Positions 10,785 to 21,134 of a stretch of 64,000 nucleotides of DNA are shown in pieces. Location of the stretch: NCBI GenBank assembly GCA_007182875.1, contig AP019514.1, forward strand, positions 2,976,001 to 3,040,000. Direction: 5' to 3'. The DNA comes from Vreelandella sulfidaeris (GTDB lineage: Bacteria > Pseudomonadota > Gammaproteobacteria > Pseudomonadales > Halomonadaceae). The first letter of the stretch is position 1; each line of letters begins with the position of its first letter. The notes below the pieces were generated by a model. That model searched no databases and was not told the DNA's origin. It saw only the letters and a program-made list of their open reading frames with translations. The translations under genes were made by a program, and so were the position numbers.

Positions 10785-11456
10785 GTTGCTTTCTCCTTGG
10801 GCTCGCCGTCACGCCCAAGCGCCTCTACCCTCAAACGCAAAAGCTGCCTTATCAATAAAGCGCCCAATAGCGATCCTAACCAGGCGACGAGCAGCCCTAC
10901 GCTAATCAATGCTTGAGCAGACGCCGAAGTGCCCGCCACGCCAGCCAATAGCATAAACACCGCTGAACCAAGCAAATTAAACGCTAACAAGCGTCTTAGC
11001 AGATGGCGGTGTAGCGCAAACGCTGCCAAGGCAGTCGCGGCAATCACCACGCCTGAAAGCAGCAGCGGATGCTCAGAAGGTGAATACACCATGTCGGCTA
11101 TTACATAGCGAATCGCCGCGCCGACCATGACAAACCAAGCCATCGCCAATAACACACGCATGGCCACGCGCGACCTATGCTCGCTAAATTTATCGTGTTT
11201 TAACGGGGCTGACGTATCAGGCGAAACATGACCCAGGGCATAAAAAGCAGGGCCCTGTCAGCCCGACACCTAGAACCAGCTCAACAGCTGCCAGCCAAGG
11301 CGCGCCCAGTTGCCACCATGCCAACGACATGGCAATAGCAAACGCGACGAAGAAGCAGCAGGCGCGGACTAGGTGACGGTCAAACAGGCAAACCAACGCC
11401 GACCCCGTTAGGAACAGCGCCAACAGCACTTCTATCGCATTAAAGGAAGCTATCAT
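10781..11456 (-). CDS. Fused MbhD (DUF4040)-like and MrpC/NuoK-like antiporter subunit, frameshifted
   Basis: The first 70 residues from ATG 11456 (MIASFNAIEVLLALFLTGSA...LAAVELVLGVGLTG) have the MbhD/DUF4040 pattern found at the C-terminus of MrpA. One or two missing bases at the GGG/CCC and T5 runs around 11232-11245 restore GALLFYALGHVSPDTSAPL and a continuous reading frame into the second half. That half has six or so hydrophobic stretches and a NuoK/MrpC-like end (LRRLLAFNLLGSAVFMLLAG, then SAQALISVGLLVAWLG). ATG 11167 could instead start a separate NuoK-like subunit if there is only one indel. It is the first gene of the four-gene module and is coupled to the next by ATGA overlap. Confidence 0.65.
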
Positions 11457-11534
11457 TCGTTTCGCTACATCCTTGCATCGGGCACGAATAGGCGCTTACG
11501 GAGCCTGCATTGTAGGTGGTTCAAAGGTCAAACG

Positions 11535-12199
11535 TTAGCTTAAGCGAGTACTTAGCCACTTACCAATATCGTTAATCTGCTGCGGGCAAAGGGCATGTGC
11601 CATTGGGTATTGGCGATAATTGACTGCGTAGCCCATTGCTTTTAAACGATCGGCGCCGCTGCGACCCAGGCTCTCAGGCACGATGGGGTCAAAGTTACCG
11701 TGCTGGACTTCCACCGGGATCTGGCGATTGGCTTCCGCGAGATCAATATTGTCTGCCGTGGCGAAGTACGTCGACATGGCCAACAAGCCCCTAACGGTGC
11801 AGGGAACGTGAGCGCTGCTTGATAGGCGACAGCACCACCTTGCGAAAAGCCCGCCACAATAATGCGCTGGCTATCAATGCCCTGATCAATCTGTTCCTGA
11901 ATCAGCGCTTGGATGCGCTCAGCAGATTTCTTAAGTTGATTCTCATCAACGCGACGCCCTAAATCCATGGCTAAAATATCGTACCAAGCGGGCATGACCA
12001 TACCGCCATTTATCGTTACTGGCAGACGTGGCGCATGGGGCATGATAAAGCGCACATGCGCTTCTTTGGGTAACGCTAACGCGGGTACCAGCGGTTCAAA
12101 ATCGTGTCCGTCCGCACCTAAGCCATGAATGATAAACACACACGCATCGGCGGGTTGACCATCTTTCGGCTCAATAACCAGTTCGCCAGGAGCAGTCAT
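11535..12199 (-). CDS. Phospholipase/carboxylesterase-family alpha/beta hydrolase, frameshifted
   Basis: The protein has the compact EstB/YpfH-like fold: the oxyanion strand VFIIHGLGADGHDFEP, the nucleophile elbow GFSQGGAVAYQAAL (Ser), a later NFDPIVPE segment carrying the catalytic Asp, and AHALCPQQIND with the His. All three triad members can therefore be placed. The frame breaks near 11785. Joined length is about 220 residues, normal for this family. ATG 12199 was preferred over GTG 12229 because AAGGA lies nine bases upstream. There is no signal peptide, so it is cytoplasmic. It acts on small carboxylic esters; the natural substrate is unknown. Confidence 0.88.
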
Positions 12200-12289
12200 G
12201 ACATCGTATTCCTTATTCAAAAGCGTCACCCTAGCGCAAACACGTGTTAACAGCGAGGGGCAGCACGATTTAAAAGGGCCATAACCTGG

Positions 12290-14085
12290 TTAAAAGGGCC
12301 ATAGTACGTTTAAAAAGGCCAGATCAGGGGGAATCAAGAATAGCGCTATCGCACCGGTCAATATATTTAAGCCACTGCCAAGGCGCAGAAAATCGCCCAT
12401 GCGATAACCTCCTGGGCCGTAAACCATTAAGTTGGTTTGATAGCCGATGGGGGTTAAAAAGCTTGCTGAGGCAGCAAACATTATCGCCACGACATAGGGC
12501 ATCGGGCTTACCCCAAGCTTTCTGCAGCACTCATTACAATCGGAAAAATAATCACGGCTGCGGCATTATTAGTCACTAACTCTGTGAGCAGCGCGACCAC
12601 GCCGTAGGTGCCTATCAATAACAGCAGCGGATTGCCCGCCACGAAGGTTAGCGCCCCGCTGCCCATCACTTCAGCGGCGCCAGAGCTTTGCAGCGCAGCC
12701 CCCACACCAAACGATGCCGCAATCGTTAATAACACTTGGGTATCCAGCCCACGTTTAGCAGCACCTACCGAACAACACCCCGTTAAAAGCGCTAGCGCCG
12801 CCCCTAACATAGCGGCGTTAAGCATGCTCAGCACGCCTAAGGCGGCGAGTAACACGGCGCCAAACAGCAGGCCCCATGCTAGCGGGGCTTTTTCATGGAT
12901 CGGACGGGCTGCGCCATTGAGCTCACTAATCAACAAGAAGTCACGCGACTGGCGGTGCCGCTCAATAAACGGTGGCCGAGCTTCGAGCAGAAGTACATCG
13001 GCGGGTTGTAGCCGCACCTGGCCTAGATTTCCTTTGACGCGTTCGCCGCCACGGCAGATCGCCAGCACCGCTGCGCCATACAAGGTTCTGAAGTGGCCAT
13101 CCCGTATTCGCTGGCCAATAAATTGGCATTGGTTAGACACCACCGCTTCGACCAAGCGGCGCTCTTTAAACTCTTTTTCTAAACTGGAAGTGTCATCTCG
13201 CGATGGTATCAAACCGCGAATTTGCTGCAACTCCACGGCAGCATCGCTGGTGCCCGTGAACACCAACCGGTCGCCCCCTTTGAGTTGCTCGCCAGGCCCC
13301 ACCACACTGACCACGTTACCCGCCCGCTCTATTTCAACGAGAAACAGTTCCTGCAAGTGACGCAGGCCCGCTTCTTCTACGGTGCGGTCTACCAGTACAC
13401 CCGTCGGATCGACTTCCATTTCGATAGTGAACTCGCGGGGATTGGCAAACGCACTGGCCACCCCTTTCCTGGCAGGCGGTAGACGCGGCCCTAGCAATAG
13501 AAGGTAGCCGAGCCCAGCTAGCGCCACGGGAATACCTACCCAGGCCAAATCCAGCAGGCCCATACCCAGCGCAGGGTAGCGCTCAAGCAGTAAGCCATGA
13601 ACCACCAAGTTGGTGCTGGTACCAAACAGGGTGATGGTGCCACCCAGAATAGAGGCAAAACTAAGCGGCATCAGCAACCGCTGGGGAGACAAGCGCAGCC
13701 GCCGACTCCAGCTCATTACCGCAGGAATATAAGTAGCGACTACCGGCGTATTATTAACGAAGCCACTCAGCAACGCCACGGGTAATAGCAGACGCGCCAG
13801 CGCACCTCTTTCGCTGTTAGGGCGGCCCAGCACATAGCGAATAATTAGATCGATACCGCCGGTTTCGCGGATACCGGCTACCAGTACATACATAAAGGCA
13901 ACGGTGAAGAGACCGCTATTGGAAAATCCACCTAGCGCCTGCTGTGGGTCAATCACGCCCAGCGTCATCAGTAAAATAACCGCGCCCAGCAGGATAATAT
14001 CCGGCCCCAGCCGTGAAAAGGCCATTAACGGAAAGACAGTAAGCACCACCCCTACCGCTATCCAAGCATCCAGCGACATAAACAC
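12290..14085 (-). CDS. SLC13/ArsB-type permease with two TrkA-C domains, frameshifted
   Basis: The order is a membrane half (residues 1-200: [50 protein letters not shown]), two cytosolic RCK_C/TrkA-C domains (around 220-290 and 305-370), then a second membrane half ending in the [18 protein letters not shown] signature. The SNSG and TNL/TNNA motifs mark the two substrate re-entrant loops. One break near 12510 separates the last 70 residues; joined length is about 595, standard for this class. Members carry sulfate, dicarboxylates or sodium, and the TrkA-C domains suggest ligand gating. It starts at ATG 14085, with a hairpin at 14134-14155 in its upstream region. Confidence 0.88.
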
Positions 14086-14133
14086 GACATCCTTAATAAA
14101 TAAGCATGACGGTATTGTGAAGCCAATCTCATA

Positions 14134-14155
14134 TTCTAAAAAGTTATTTTTAGAA
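14134..14155. promoter_or_regulatory. Perfect inverted repeat upstream of the SLC13 gene
   Basis: TTCTAAAAA and TTTTTAGAA form 9-bp perfect arms around GTTA, about 50 bases upstream of the SLC13 start. It could be an operator or a weak hairpin; no GC clamp argues against a terminator. Confidence 0.5.
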
Positions 14156-14221
14156 ACACTTAAAGATCAAAATAGAATATAGAATTCGCTGTCGGGCCTT
14201 CTTATCAATTCATAGGCGCAC

Positions 14222-14249
14222 AAAAAACCCCGCACGTGGCGGGGTTTTC
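14222..14249 (-). terminator. Rho-independent terminator after the cold-shock gene
   Basis: AACCCCGC / GCGGGGTT arms with a short ACGTG-type loop. On the minus strand the stem is followed by six T, so it terminates the cold-shock gene ending at 14311. Confidence 0.88.
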
Positions 14250-14310
14250 TGGCCAATCAGCGCTACGCGATGATGGCTAACATCTCAGCAGCAAAGCTTC
14301 AGAAGAAAGC

Positions 14311-14518
14311 TTAGCCTTCTACTTTGATGTTAGAAGCCTGAAGGCCTTTCTTACCCTGGGTGACGTCGAAGGAAACCTTCTGGCCGTCTTGCAGAGTTTT
14401 GAAGCCTTCCGCTTGAATTTCTGAGAAATGCGCGAACAGGTCGTCGCCATTGTCATCAGGGAGAAATGAAGCCGAAGCCTTTAGTGTCGTTAAACCATTT
14501 AACGGTACCAGTTGCCAT
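14311..14518 (-). CDS. Cold shock protein, CspA family, one-base frameshift
   Basis: Reading from ATG 14518 gives [20 protein letters not shown]. This includes the KGFGFI RNP1 motif, then a stop caused by one extra base in the CC(C)T run near 14462. In the next frame it continues [18 protein letters not shown] with the FAHF RNP2-type motif and ends ASNIKVEG at 14311. The total is 69 residues, the exact CspA length. The span of 208 bases is one more than a clean gene, so a single inserted base explains it. It is a nucleic-acid chaperone of the OB fold. A strong terminator follows. It is easy to miss because each fragment is under 60 residues. Confidence 0.92.
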
Positions 14519-14723
14519 GATCGAAATCCTCAATGTAGCTCATTAAAACCGGGAAATACCCGAATTGCAGTGGGTAGAACAAGAAACTTTCACCAGATTT
14601 AACGCTTGAGGCGCTTCTATCCTGCTGATAACGTTCGACTTGCTAACCAACTGCGACTATTTTGCGCATTCCCACTCCGCTCGTCAATACCCACTATTAA
14701 TGTCAATAAAAAAGCCAGCTTTT

Positions 14724-16377
14724 TCAGTGATCCGCAAGTATCCAACTGGCGGCCTTCTCCGCAATCATCAGCGTGGGCGAGTTAGTATTACCACTGGTTA
14801 TTGTCGGCATGATGCTCGCATCGGCCACTCTTAGCCCGCCAATGCCACGCACTCGCAGCCGCCCATCGACTACCGCCATGGCATCCTCCTCGCGGCCCAT
14901 TTTCGCAGTCCCAACGGGATGAAATATAGTTGTCCCTATATCGCCCGCCAACCGAGCGAGCTCGTCGTCCGTTTGGTACTCAACGCCCGGCTTCACTTCT
15001 TCAGGGGCATACTTAGCAAATGCAGGCTGCTCGGCTATTCGTCGGGTGACGCGAAGGGAATCTGCCGCCACTTTTCGGTCTTCAGGTGAACTCAGGTGGT
15101 TGGGCGAAATGGCTGGCGCCTGGCGCGGGTTGCTGCTTTTAAGCCGTACGGTACCCCGGCTAGTGGGGTTCAAATTACATACGCTGGCAGTAATCGCTGG
15201 GTACGGGTGTAAAGGCTGACCAAAGGCTTCCAAACTGAGCGGCTGCACGTGGTATTGAATATTAGGGTGTACTTGCTCTTCCGTACTGCGGGTAAAAGCT
15301 CCCAATTGCGAAGGCGCCATACTCATGGGCCCCGAGCGTTTCACTAGGTACTCCCAACCAATACCCGCTTTACCCCATAAGGTACTGGCAATGGCATTTA
15401 ACGTTTTGCCGTTGGTGATCTTGTATACCGAGCGGATCTGCAAGTGATCTTGCAGATTTTCACCCACGCCGGGCAGGTCATGTACTAACTCAATACCATG
15501 TTCACGCATCAGTTCAGCGGGCCCTACCCCGGAAAGTTGCAATAAATGCGGTGTGCCGATAGCACCCGCGCAAAGCACCACTTCCCCGCTAACGGTAACG
15601 CGCTGCACTTCGCCATCGCGCTCTACCTCTATCCCCGCGCAGCGCAGTGCGCCTGCTTGCCCCGCAAAAACCAGGCGATTGACCTGGGTGGAGTGCCATA
15701 ACGTTAAGTTGTTGCGCTTGAGCGCAGGTCGCAGAAACGCCTTAGCGGTGTTCCACCGCCACCCGGAGCGCTGATTAACTTCAAAGTAGGCCACGCCTTC
15801 ATTAGAGCCGCGATTAAAGTCCTCTGTCCGCGGAATACCCGCCTGAACGGCCGCCTCGGCAAAGTCATCCAACACCTGCCATTTGAGGCGTTGCTTTTCG
15901 ATCCGCCATTCGCCCCCGTGACCGTGGAAATCCCGGTGCTTCGCGTCGGCATCGCCCCTCATCCAGACGGTAATGATCTTCGTGCTTGATAAAATCGGGC
16001 AAGCAGTTTTCCCATTTCCAGGCATCGTCGCCCGCCACTTCAGCCCAGTGATCATAGTCTCGCGCTTGGCCGCGCATATAAATCATGCCATTGATGCTGG
16101 AGCAACCGCCCAGCGTTTTGCCCCGCGGATAGATCAATGAACGGCCATTGAGCCCTTTGTCGGGCTCAGTACGAAACAGCCAGTCGGTACGCGGATTATT
16201 AATGCAGTAGAGATACCCTACTGGGATATGTATCCAGTGGTAGTTATCGCGCGGCCCCGCCTCTATCAATAGCACCTTATTGTTTGGATTGGCGCTCAGT
16301 CGGTTGGCCATTAGGCACCCTGCGGTGCCGGCTCCTACAACGATATAGTCGAAATTATTGTTCGTTGGTTCTTGCAT
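14724..16377 (-). CDS. GMC-family FAD dehydrogenase, choline dehydrogenase-like (possible 3-hydroxypropionate dehydrogenase)
   Basis: The N-terminal FAD fingerprint is YIVVGAGTAGCLMANRLS. GMC signature 1 is PRGKTLGGCSSINGMIYMRG and signature 2 is GAIGTPHLLQLSGVG. The catalytic His region is FHPVGTAKMG and the C-terminal FAD contact is VADASIMPTITSGNTNSPT. One break near 15955 separates residues 1-140 from the rest; joined length is about 550. It starts 27 bases after the mmsA stop, so the two are an operon. BetA is normally paired with betB/betI, not mmsA. A GMC enzyme beside mmsA and a LysR gene is instead the arrangement known for 3-hydroxypropionate oxidation (HpdH, DddA). Substrate is thus inferred from context; the family is certain. 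Confidence 0.85.
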
Positions 16378-16403
16378 GCGCTGGTTCCCGTAACGTATTG
16401 GCG

Positions 16404-17913
16404 TTACTTCGCCGTGGGCATAACAAACTCAGCACCGTCATCAATCGAGTCCGACCAGCGCTGCATGATGGATTTCTGTTTGGTGTAGAAACGCACGCCC
16501 TCTTCGCCGTAAGCATGCGTGTCGCCAAATAGCGAGCGCTTCCAACCGCCAAAGCCATGCCACGCCATCGGCACTGGGATGGGCACATTGATGCCCACCA
16601 TGCCGACCTGAATACGGCGACCAAACTCCCGCGCCACTGTACCGCTTTCGGTAAAGCAGCTAACGCCGTTGCCAAACTCGTGATCGTTAATCAGTTGAAT
16701 GGCAGTGGCGATATCCGGCACCCGCACACAAACCAGCACCGGGCCAAAAATTTCCTCTTTGTAGACCGTCATGTCAGGCGTGACATGGTCGAACAGCGTG
16801 CCACCCATCCAGAACCCGTCAGTGCAGTCATCCCCCGCCGCTGAGACATCAAAATCGCGGCCATCAACCACTAATTCAGCGCCTTCAGCCACACCTTTTC
16901 GATATACCTGGTAATCCGTTGGTGGGCCTGCCGGGTCACAATGGGGCCCATTTCTGCATCCAGCTGCATACCATTTTTACTTTCAGCGCGTTGGCACGCT
17001 CAGCCAGCACCGGGACAACGTTATCGGCCACATCGCCAACTAATACCGCCACACTAATCGCCATGCAGCGCTCCCCGGCGGAACCGTAGGCAGCACCAAT
17101 CAACGCATCAACGGTTTTATCAAGGTGGGCATCCGGCATCACCACCATATGGTTTTTAGCCCCACCCAGTGCTTGGATACGTTTGCCGTTACGTGCGCCG
17201 CGCTCGTAGATCAGATTGGCAACCGGTGTGGAGCCGACAAACGACAGCGCTCTGACATGCGGATGGTCAATCAACGCTTCTACCGAGTCCTTATCCCCCT
17301 GCACAACGTTGAACACGCCATCGGGCAGACCCGCCTGTTTAAGCAGGTCGGCCATCAATAACGATGCGCTGGGATCAAGCGGGCTAGGTTTAAGAATAAA
17401 CGTATTGCCCGCCGCAATTGCCAGCGGGAACATCCACATTGGCACCATAGCCGGGAAATTAAACGGCGTTATACCAGCAACGACGCCTAGCGGCTGGCGC
17501 ACCGTCCAGTTGTCGATCCCCGTACTGACCTGCTCGGTATAGTCACCTTTTAATAATTGCGGGATACCACAGGCGAATTCAACAATATCAATACCCCGCG
17601 CGACTTCCCCCTGGGCATCGGTAAACACCTTGCCGTGCTCTTTGGTAATCGCTTCGGCCAGTTCGTCTTTATGGGCATTTAACAGTTCTAAAAACTTAAA
17701 CATGACTCTGGCACGACGGATCGGTGGTGTATCCGACCAGGCGGGAAAGGCAGCCTGGGCGGCCTCAACGGCGGTGTTCACATCAACCGCAGAGGCGAGC
17801 GAGACACGGCCAGTAACGCGGCCAGTGGCGGGGTTGTAGACATCTTGAGATTGAGAAGACTCACCAGCGGTGACCTGGCCATTGATAAAGTGCTGAATCG
17901 CTTTTGTTGTCAT
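16404..17913 (-). CDS. mmsA: CoA-acylating methylmalonate/malonate-semialdehyde dehydrogenase, frameshifted
   Basis: This aldehyde dehydrogenase oxidises (methyl)malonate semialdehyde with loss of CO2 to propionyl-CoA or acetyl-CoA. Family-specific features are HFINGQ at the start, [19 protein letters not shown], the [12 protein letters not shown] loop that replaces the usual glycine-rich ELGGK, and the catalytic Cys in [11 protein letters not shown]. The substrate-end motif is [20 protein letters not shown]. One or two missing bases near 16895-16970 split it; joined length is about 500, the MmsA norm. It is the first gene of a two-gene unit with the GMC dehydrogenase and is divergent from a LysR regulator, which fits an inducible 3-hydroxy-acid pathway ending in acetyl-CoA. 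Confidence 0.92.
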
Positions 17914-18065
17914 GGGGTTACCTGTTGTAGAGGACGCGCGTGAGAACTTGCTAAGGAATATTTATGTTTAACCTAGCCTACTGGGCTCTACAAACGGATC
18001 AATTGAGTTATTTAAAAGCCAGTTATAAGCTCTGCTAATATCTTAGCCACGCTGTGAGGCCCATC

Positions 18066-18987
18066 ATGCAAGACTACGCCACACTGCGCGCTTTCGTGGC
18101 CGTTGCCAAGACGGGGAGCGTGTCACGCGCAGCAGAGCAGTTACACCTGACACAGCCTGCCATTAGCCTAAAGTTGAAACAGCTACAAGCGAATCTGGGA
18201 CTGAACCTGTTTAGCCGCCGCCCCCAGGGGCTCGCGCTGACAGCCGACGGCCATGCGCTATTACCCGCCGCCGAAAAGGCCCTGGCCAGCGCTCACGCCT
18301 TTGAACAAACCGCCGGTGCGCTGCACAACACGCTTCGCGGCAAGCTCACCATTGGCACCATCGTCGACCCCGAATTTTCTCCGCCTAGGCGCCTTTTTAA
18401 GTCGCCTGATGGCACGCGCCCCGCAGTTAGAAACCGAACTGCACCACGGGATGAGCGGCAGTGTGCTGAATCGTATTGAACAGGGCGATTTAGATGTCGG
18501 TTTTTACTTGTCGCCACCCGGCCAAGGTCCTGGGCTCGAACGCGAACAAGGACATGAGACGTTGGCTTGGCGCGAGCTGACGCATTTTGATTACCATGTG
18601 ATTGCCCCAGCGGGCTGGGAAAAGCGGCTTATTGATACCCGCTGGGAACATTTGGCCACGCTGCCCTGGATTGTCACGCCACAAGATTCAGCCCACCACC
18701 GTCTGCTGAAACAGGCGCTAGCCAAAAGCGGCGCGATGCCCAATCGCGTAGCCCAGGTTGATCAGGAGGCTTGCATGCTCGACTTGGTGCGTGCGGGCGT
18801 CGGTTTAAGCTTGGCCCGCGATGCCCTGGCCATGGCTGAACGCCAGGAGAGCGGTCTGGCCGTAGCAGACAATATTCGTCTACCCTGCGCGTTAAGCTTT
18901 ATATGGCGTCATGATAGCGCAGCCGAACCGACCGTAAACGCAGCCCTCAGTACGTTGGATGAGGTATGGCCGCATCGGCTGGACTAG
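18066..18987 (+). CDS. LysR-family regulator divergent from mmsA, frameshifted
   Basis: The winged-helix domain is MQDYATLRAFVAVAKTGSVS, then LTQPAISLKLKQLQANLG and LFSRRPQGLALTADG, a textbook LysR N-terminus. The ligand domain resumes after a break near 18385 (IVDPEFSPP to RLGAFLSRLMARAPQLE). The joined length is about 305. ATG 18066 is preferred to the in-frame GTG 18054. The shared 150-bp intergenic region with mmsA is the expected operator site, and it probably activates mmsA-GMC in response to a 3-hydroxy acid, by analogy with C3-LysR regulators. That effector is inferred only. Confidence 0.85.
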
Positions 18988-19163
18988 GCCAATCATCTCA
19001 AAGGAGGAACTCATCGATTAATTCGCTGCCCGACGGTGAGCGCTTAATTATGCATAGACGCTCAATGTGTACTAGAGTGGTTGCATATAAATTAGACCGG
19101 TCGGCTAAGCGCTCAGGAGCTGGGCGTTTTGACCCAAACGTTGATCTATAGATAGGAGATCTT

Positions 19164-20544
19164 ATGAGCAACAGCATTACGACGATTAATCCAACTAACG
19201 GCGAAACACTCGATACCTACACGCTGATGAATAGCGATGAAGCGAAGCAGGTAGTCGATGCCTGTTACGAGGCATTTCTCGATTGGCGCCTAGAATCGCT
19301 GGAGAACCGTGCTAAAACGGTTAAAGCAATCGGCCAAGCGCTGCAGGAACATAAAGACGAGCTTGTCGACCTGATGGTGAAGGAGATGGGCAAACTGCCT
19401 TCCGAAGCCCGTCAGGAAGTTGATCTATGTACCGGCATCTGCGACTACACTGCCGAGCATGGCCCGGAAAAACTAGCTGATGAAGAGCGTCAACCTAGCA
19501 ACGGTGAACGCGGCATTGTTAGCTATTCTCCGATGGGTGTTATCTACGGCATCCAGCCATGGAATTTCCCGGCCTATCAGGTCGTACGTTACTCTATCGC
19601 CAATCTTATGGCGGGTAACGGTGTACTGCTTAAACATGCTGAAAACGTTACCGGCAGCGGTTTGTTGCTGGAAAAATTTATCGCAAAGCGGGTCTGCCTG
19701 AAAATGTTTTCCGTACGCTGCTGATATCGCACGATGTGTCTGACGAAGTGATTGCACACCCTGCTGTGCGTGGCGTTACCCTAACAGGCAGCGACGGTGC
19801 AGGCCGCAAAGTTGCCGCCAAGGCTGCTGAATACCTGAAAAGACCGTACTTGAGCTGGGTTCTAACGATGCGTTCTTAGTGCTTGATGACGCTGACCTAG
19901 ACGTAGCGGTAGACACTTGCGTAACGGGACGTGTCTTTAACGGCGGTCAAACCTGTGTAGCTGCCAAGCGCTTTATAGTGACCGAGAAAAACTATGAAGC
20001 GTTCAAAGAGCGCTATGTCGCTCGTATGCAGTCGCTTAAAGCGGGTGACCCCACCCAGGAAGATAGCGATCTTGGCCCCATGGCACGTGTTGATCTGCGT
20101 GACGATCTCCACGAGCAGGTTGAAGATAGCGTTCGTAAAGGCGCGAAAATTCTTTGTGGTGGCGAAAAGCCATCAGGCAAGGGTGCGTTTTACCCGGTCA
20201 CTGTGCTCGACAATGTGTCCCCCGGTCAGCCCGCTTATGATGATGAGCTGTTTGGCCCGGTCGCCGCGTTGATTCGTGCCAAAGATGACGAAGACGCCAT
20301 GCGCATTGCCAACGATAGCCGCTATGGCTTGGGCGGTGGCATTATCTCCAAAGACGTTAAGCGCGCGACAGAACTTGCCAGCAAGTACTTTGATACCGGC
20401 ATGGTATTTATCAACGGGTTTGGTGTCGCCACACCGGAAATGCCCTTCGGCGGCGTTAAAAATTCCGGCTACGGTCGTGAGCACGGTGGCTTTGGCATGC
20501 ATGAATTCGTCAATGCAAAATCGGTGATTGTCGTTCAAGAGTAA
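19164..20544 (+). CDS. NAD(P)-dependent succinate-semialdehyde dehydrogenase-like ALDH, frameshifted
   Basis: The short N-terminus (ITTINPTNGETLDTYTLM) and total of about 458 residues after joining match the YneI/Sad branch of succinate-semialdehyde dehydrogenases. NAD-site and catalytic features are PMGVIYGIQPWNFPAYQVVR, TLTGSDGAGRKVAAKA, the modified ELGSNDAFLVLDDADLD, and the nucleophile in FNGGQTCVAAKRF. It ends with MPFGGVKNSGYGREHGGFGM. The frame breaks near 19675 and 19845. AGGAG lies seven bases before ATG 19164. No GABA transaminase is adjacent, so it may be a general semialdehyde scavenger. A terminator follows at 20583. Confidence 0.87.
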
Positions 20545-20582
20545 TGCGTTAAGTCTTGTTGGATTTAGCCGTTAACTAAAAT

Positions 20583-20619
20583 ACGCCGCAACTCCTTCTC
20601 TTATGTAGGCTTGCGGCGT
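20583..20619 (+). terminator. Rho-independent terminator
   Basis: ACGCCGCAA and TTGCGGCGT arms (9 bp, perfect) with a 19-base loop and a following TTTTT. It ends the aldehyde dehydrogenase transcript 40 bases after its stop. Confidence 0.85.
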
Positions 20620-20648
20620 TTTTATGGGCCACTCTGTGCTTTTATGAG

Positions 20649-21134
20649 TCACTCCAGGCGTTGGCGGGTGGCTCTGCGCTGCCAAAGCGTTAACCCGATT
20701 GCCATGATTAACCACGTTACCAAAGCGGCAATAACATCGTCTAAAACAATTCCAAAACCACCCTGCACATACTCAGCTAGCTGAATGGGTGGCGGTTTTA
20801 CCGAGTCAAAAAAGCGGTATACACCAAACGCTAGCGCTATTGCCACGGGATGGCGTGCGGCAGCTAACCCTATGACTGTCAGCGGGAACGCCACATATTC
20901 ATCGGCCACGATACTGCCATGATCCAACCCGGCATAATGTCTCGCGGCGACGTGACAAACGGGCACCGCAAGCACCAGTAAACAAGCGATAACGATACCT
21001 TGCTGACCTATCGGGCGGCCCAGTAGCCACCATGCCAACGGAATGCCTATCAGTGAACCCAAAGCGCCCGCTGCAAACGGCGATAGGCCCAATCCAAAGC
21101 CGGTGGCTAGCCAAAAATTAACCGTATCCAGCAT
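20649..21134 (-). CDS. pgpA: Phosphatidylglycerophosphatase A
   Basis: An intact 161-residue membrane protein with the PgpA motifs in order: FGLGLSPFAAGALGSL at the N-terminus, the acidic metal-binding segment DHGSIVADEYVAFPLT, the FGVYRFFDSVKPPPI motif, and GGFGIVLDDVIAAL near the end. It dephosphorylates phosphatidylglycerophosphate to phosphatidylglycerol at the inner membrane. Length equals the family norm of about 160-170. In many gammaproteobacteria pgpA follows thiL and nusB; here it lies directly downstream of a DUF533 gene, whose last base coincides with its first (21134). No frameshift. Confidence 0.93.
   Translation of the reverse strand: MLDTVNFWLATGFGLGLSPFAAGALGSLIGIPLAWWLLGRPIGQQGIVIACLLVLAVPVCHVAARHYAGLDHGSIVADEYVAFPLTVIGLAAARHPVAIALAFGVYRFFDSVKPPPIQLAEYVQGGFGIVLDDVIAALVTWLIMAIGLTLWQRRATRQRLE

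Noticed and set aside
6030..11456. Part of a respiratory complex I (nuo) operon
   Set aside because: No nuoA-J or redox subunits; three large antiporter-like genes in a row and a DUF4040 domain point to an Mrp-like module.
12608..13360. 250-codon plus-strand frame inside the SLC13 gene
   Set aside because: Antisense shadow of a well-supported transporter; Ser/Pro/Thr-rich and without a ribosome site.
14724..16377. betA choline dehydrogenase of the betaine operon
   Set aside because: Neighbours are mmsA and LysR, with no betB, betI or betT; the name would mislead.
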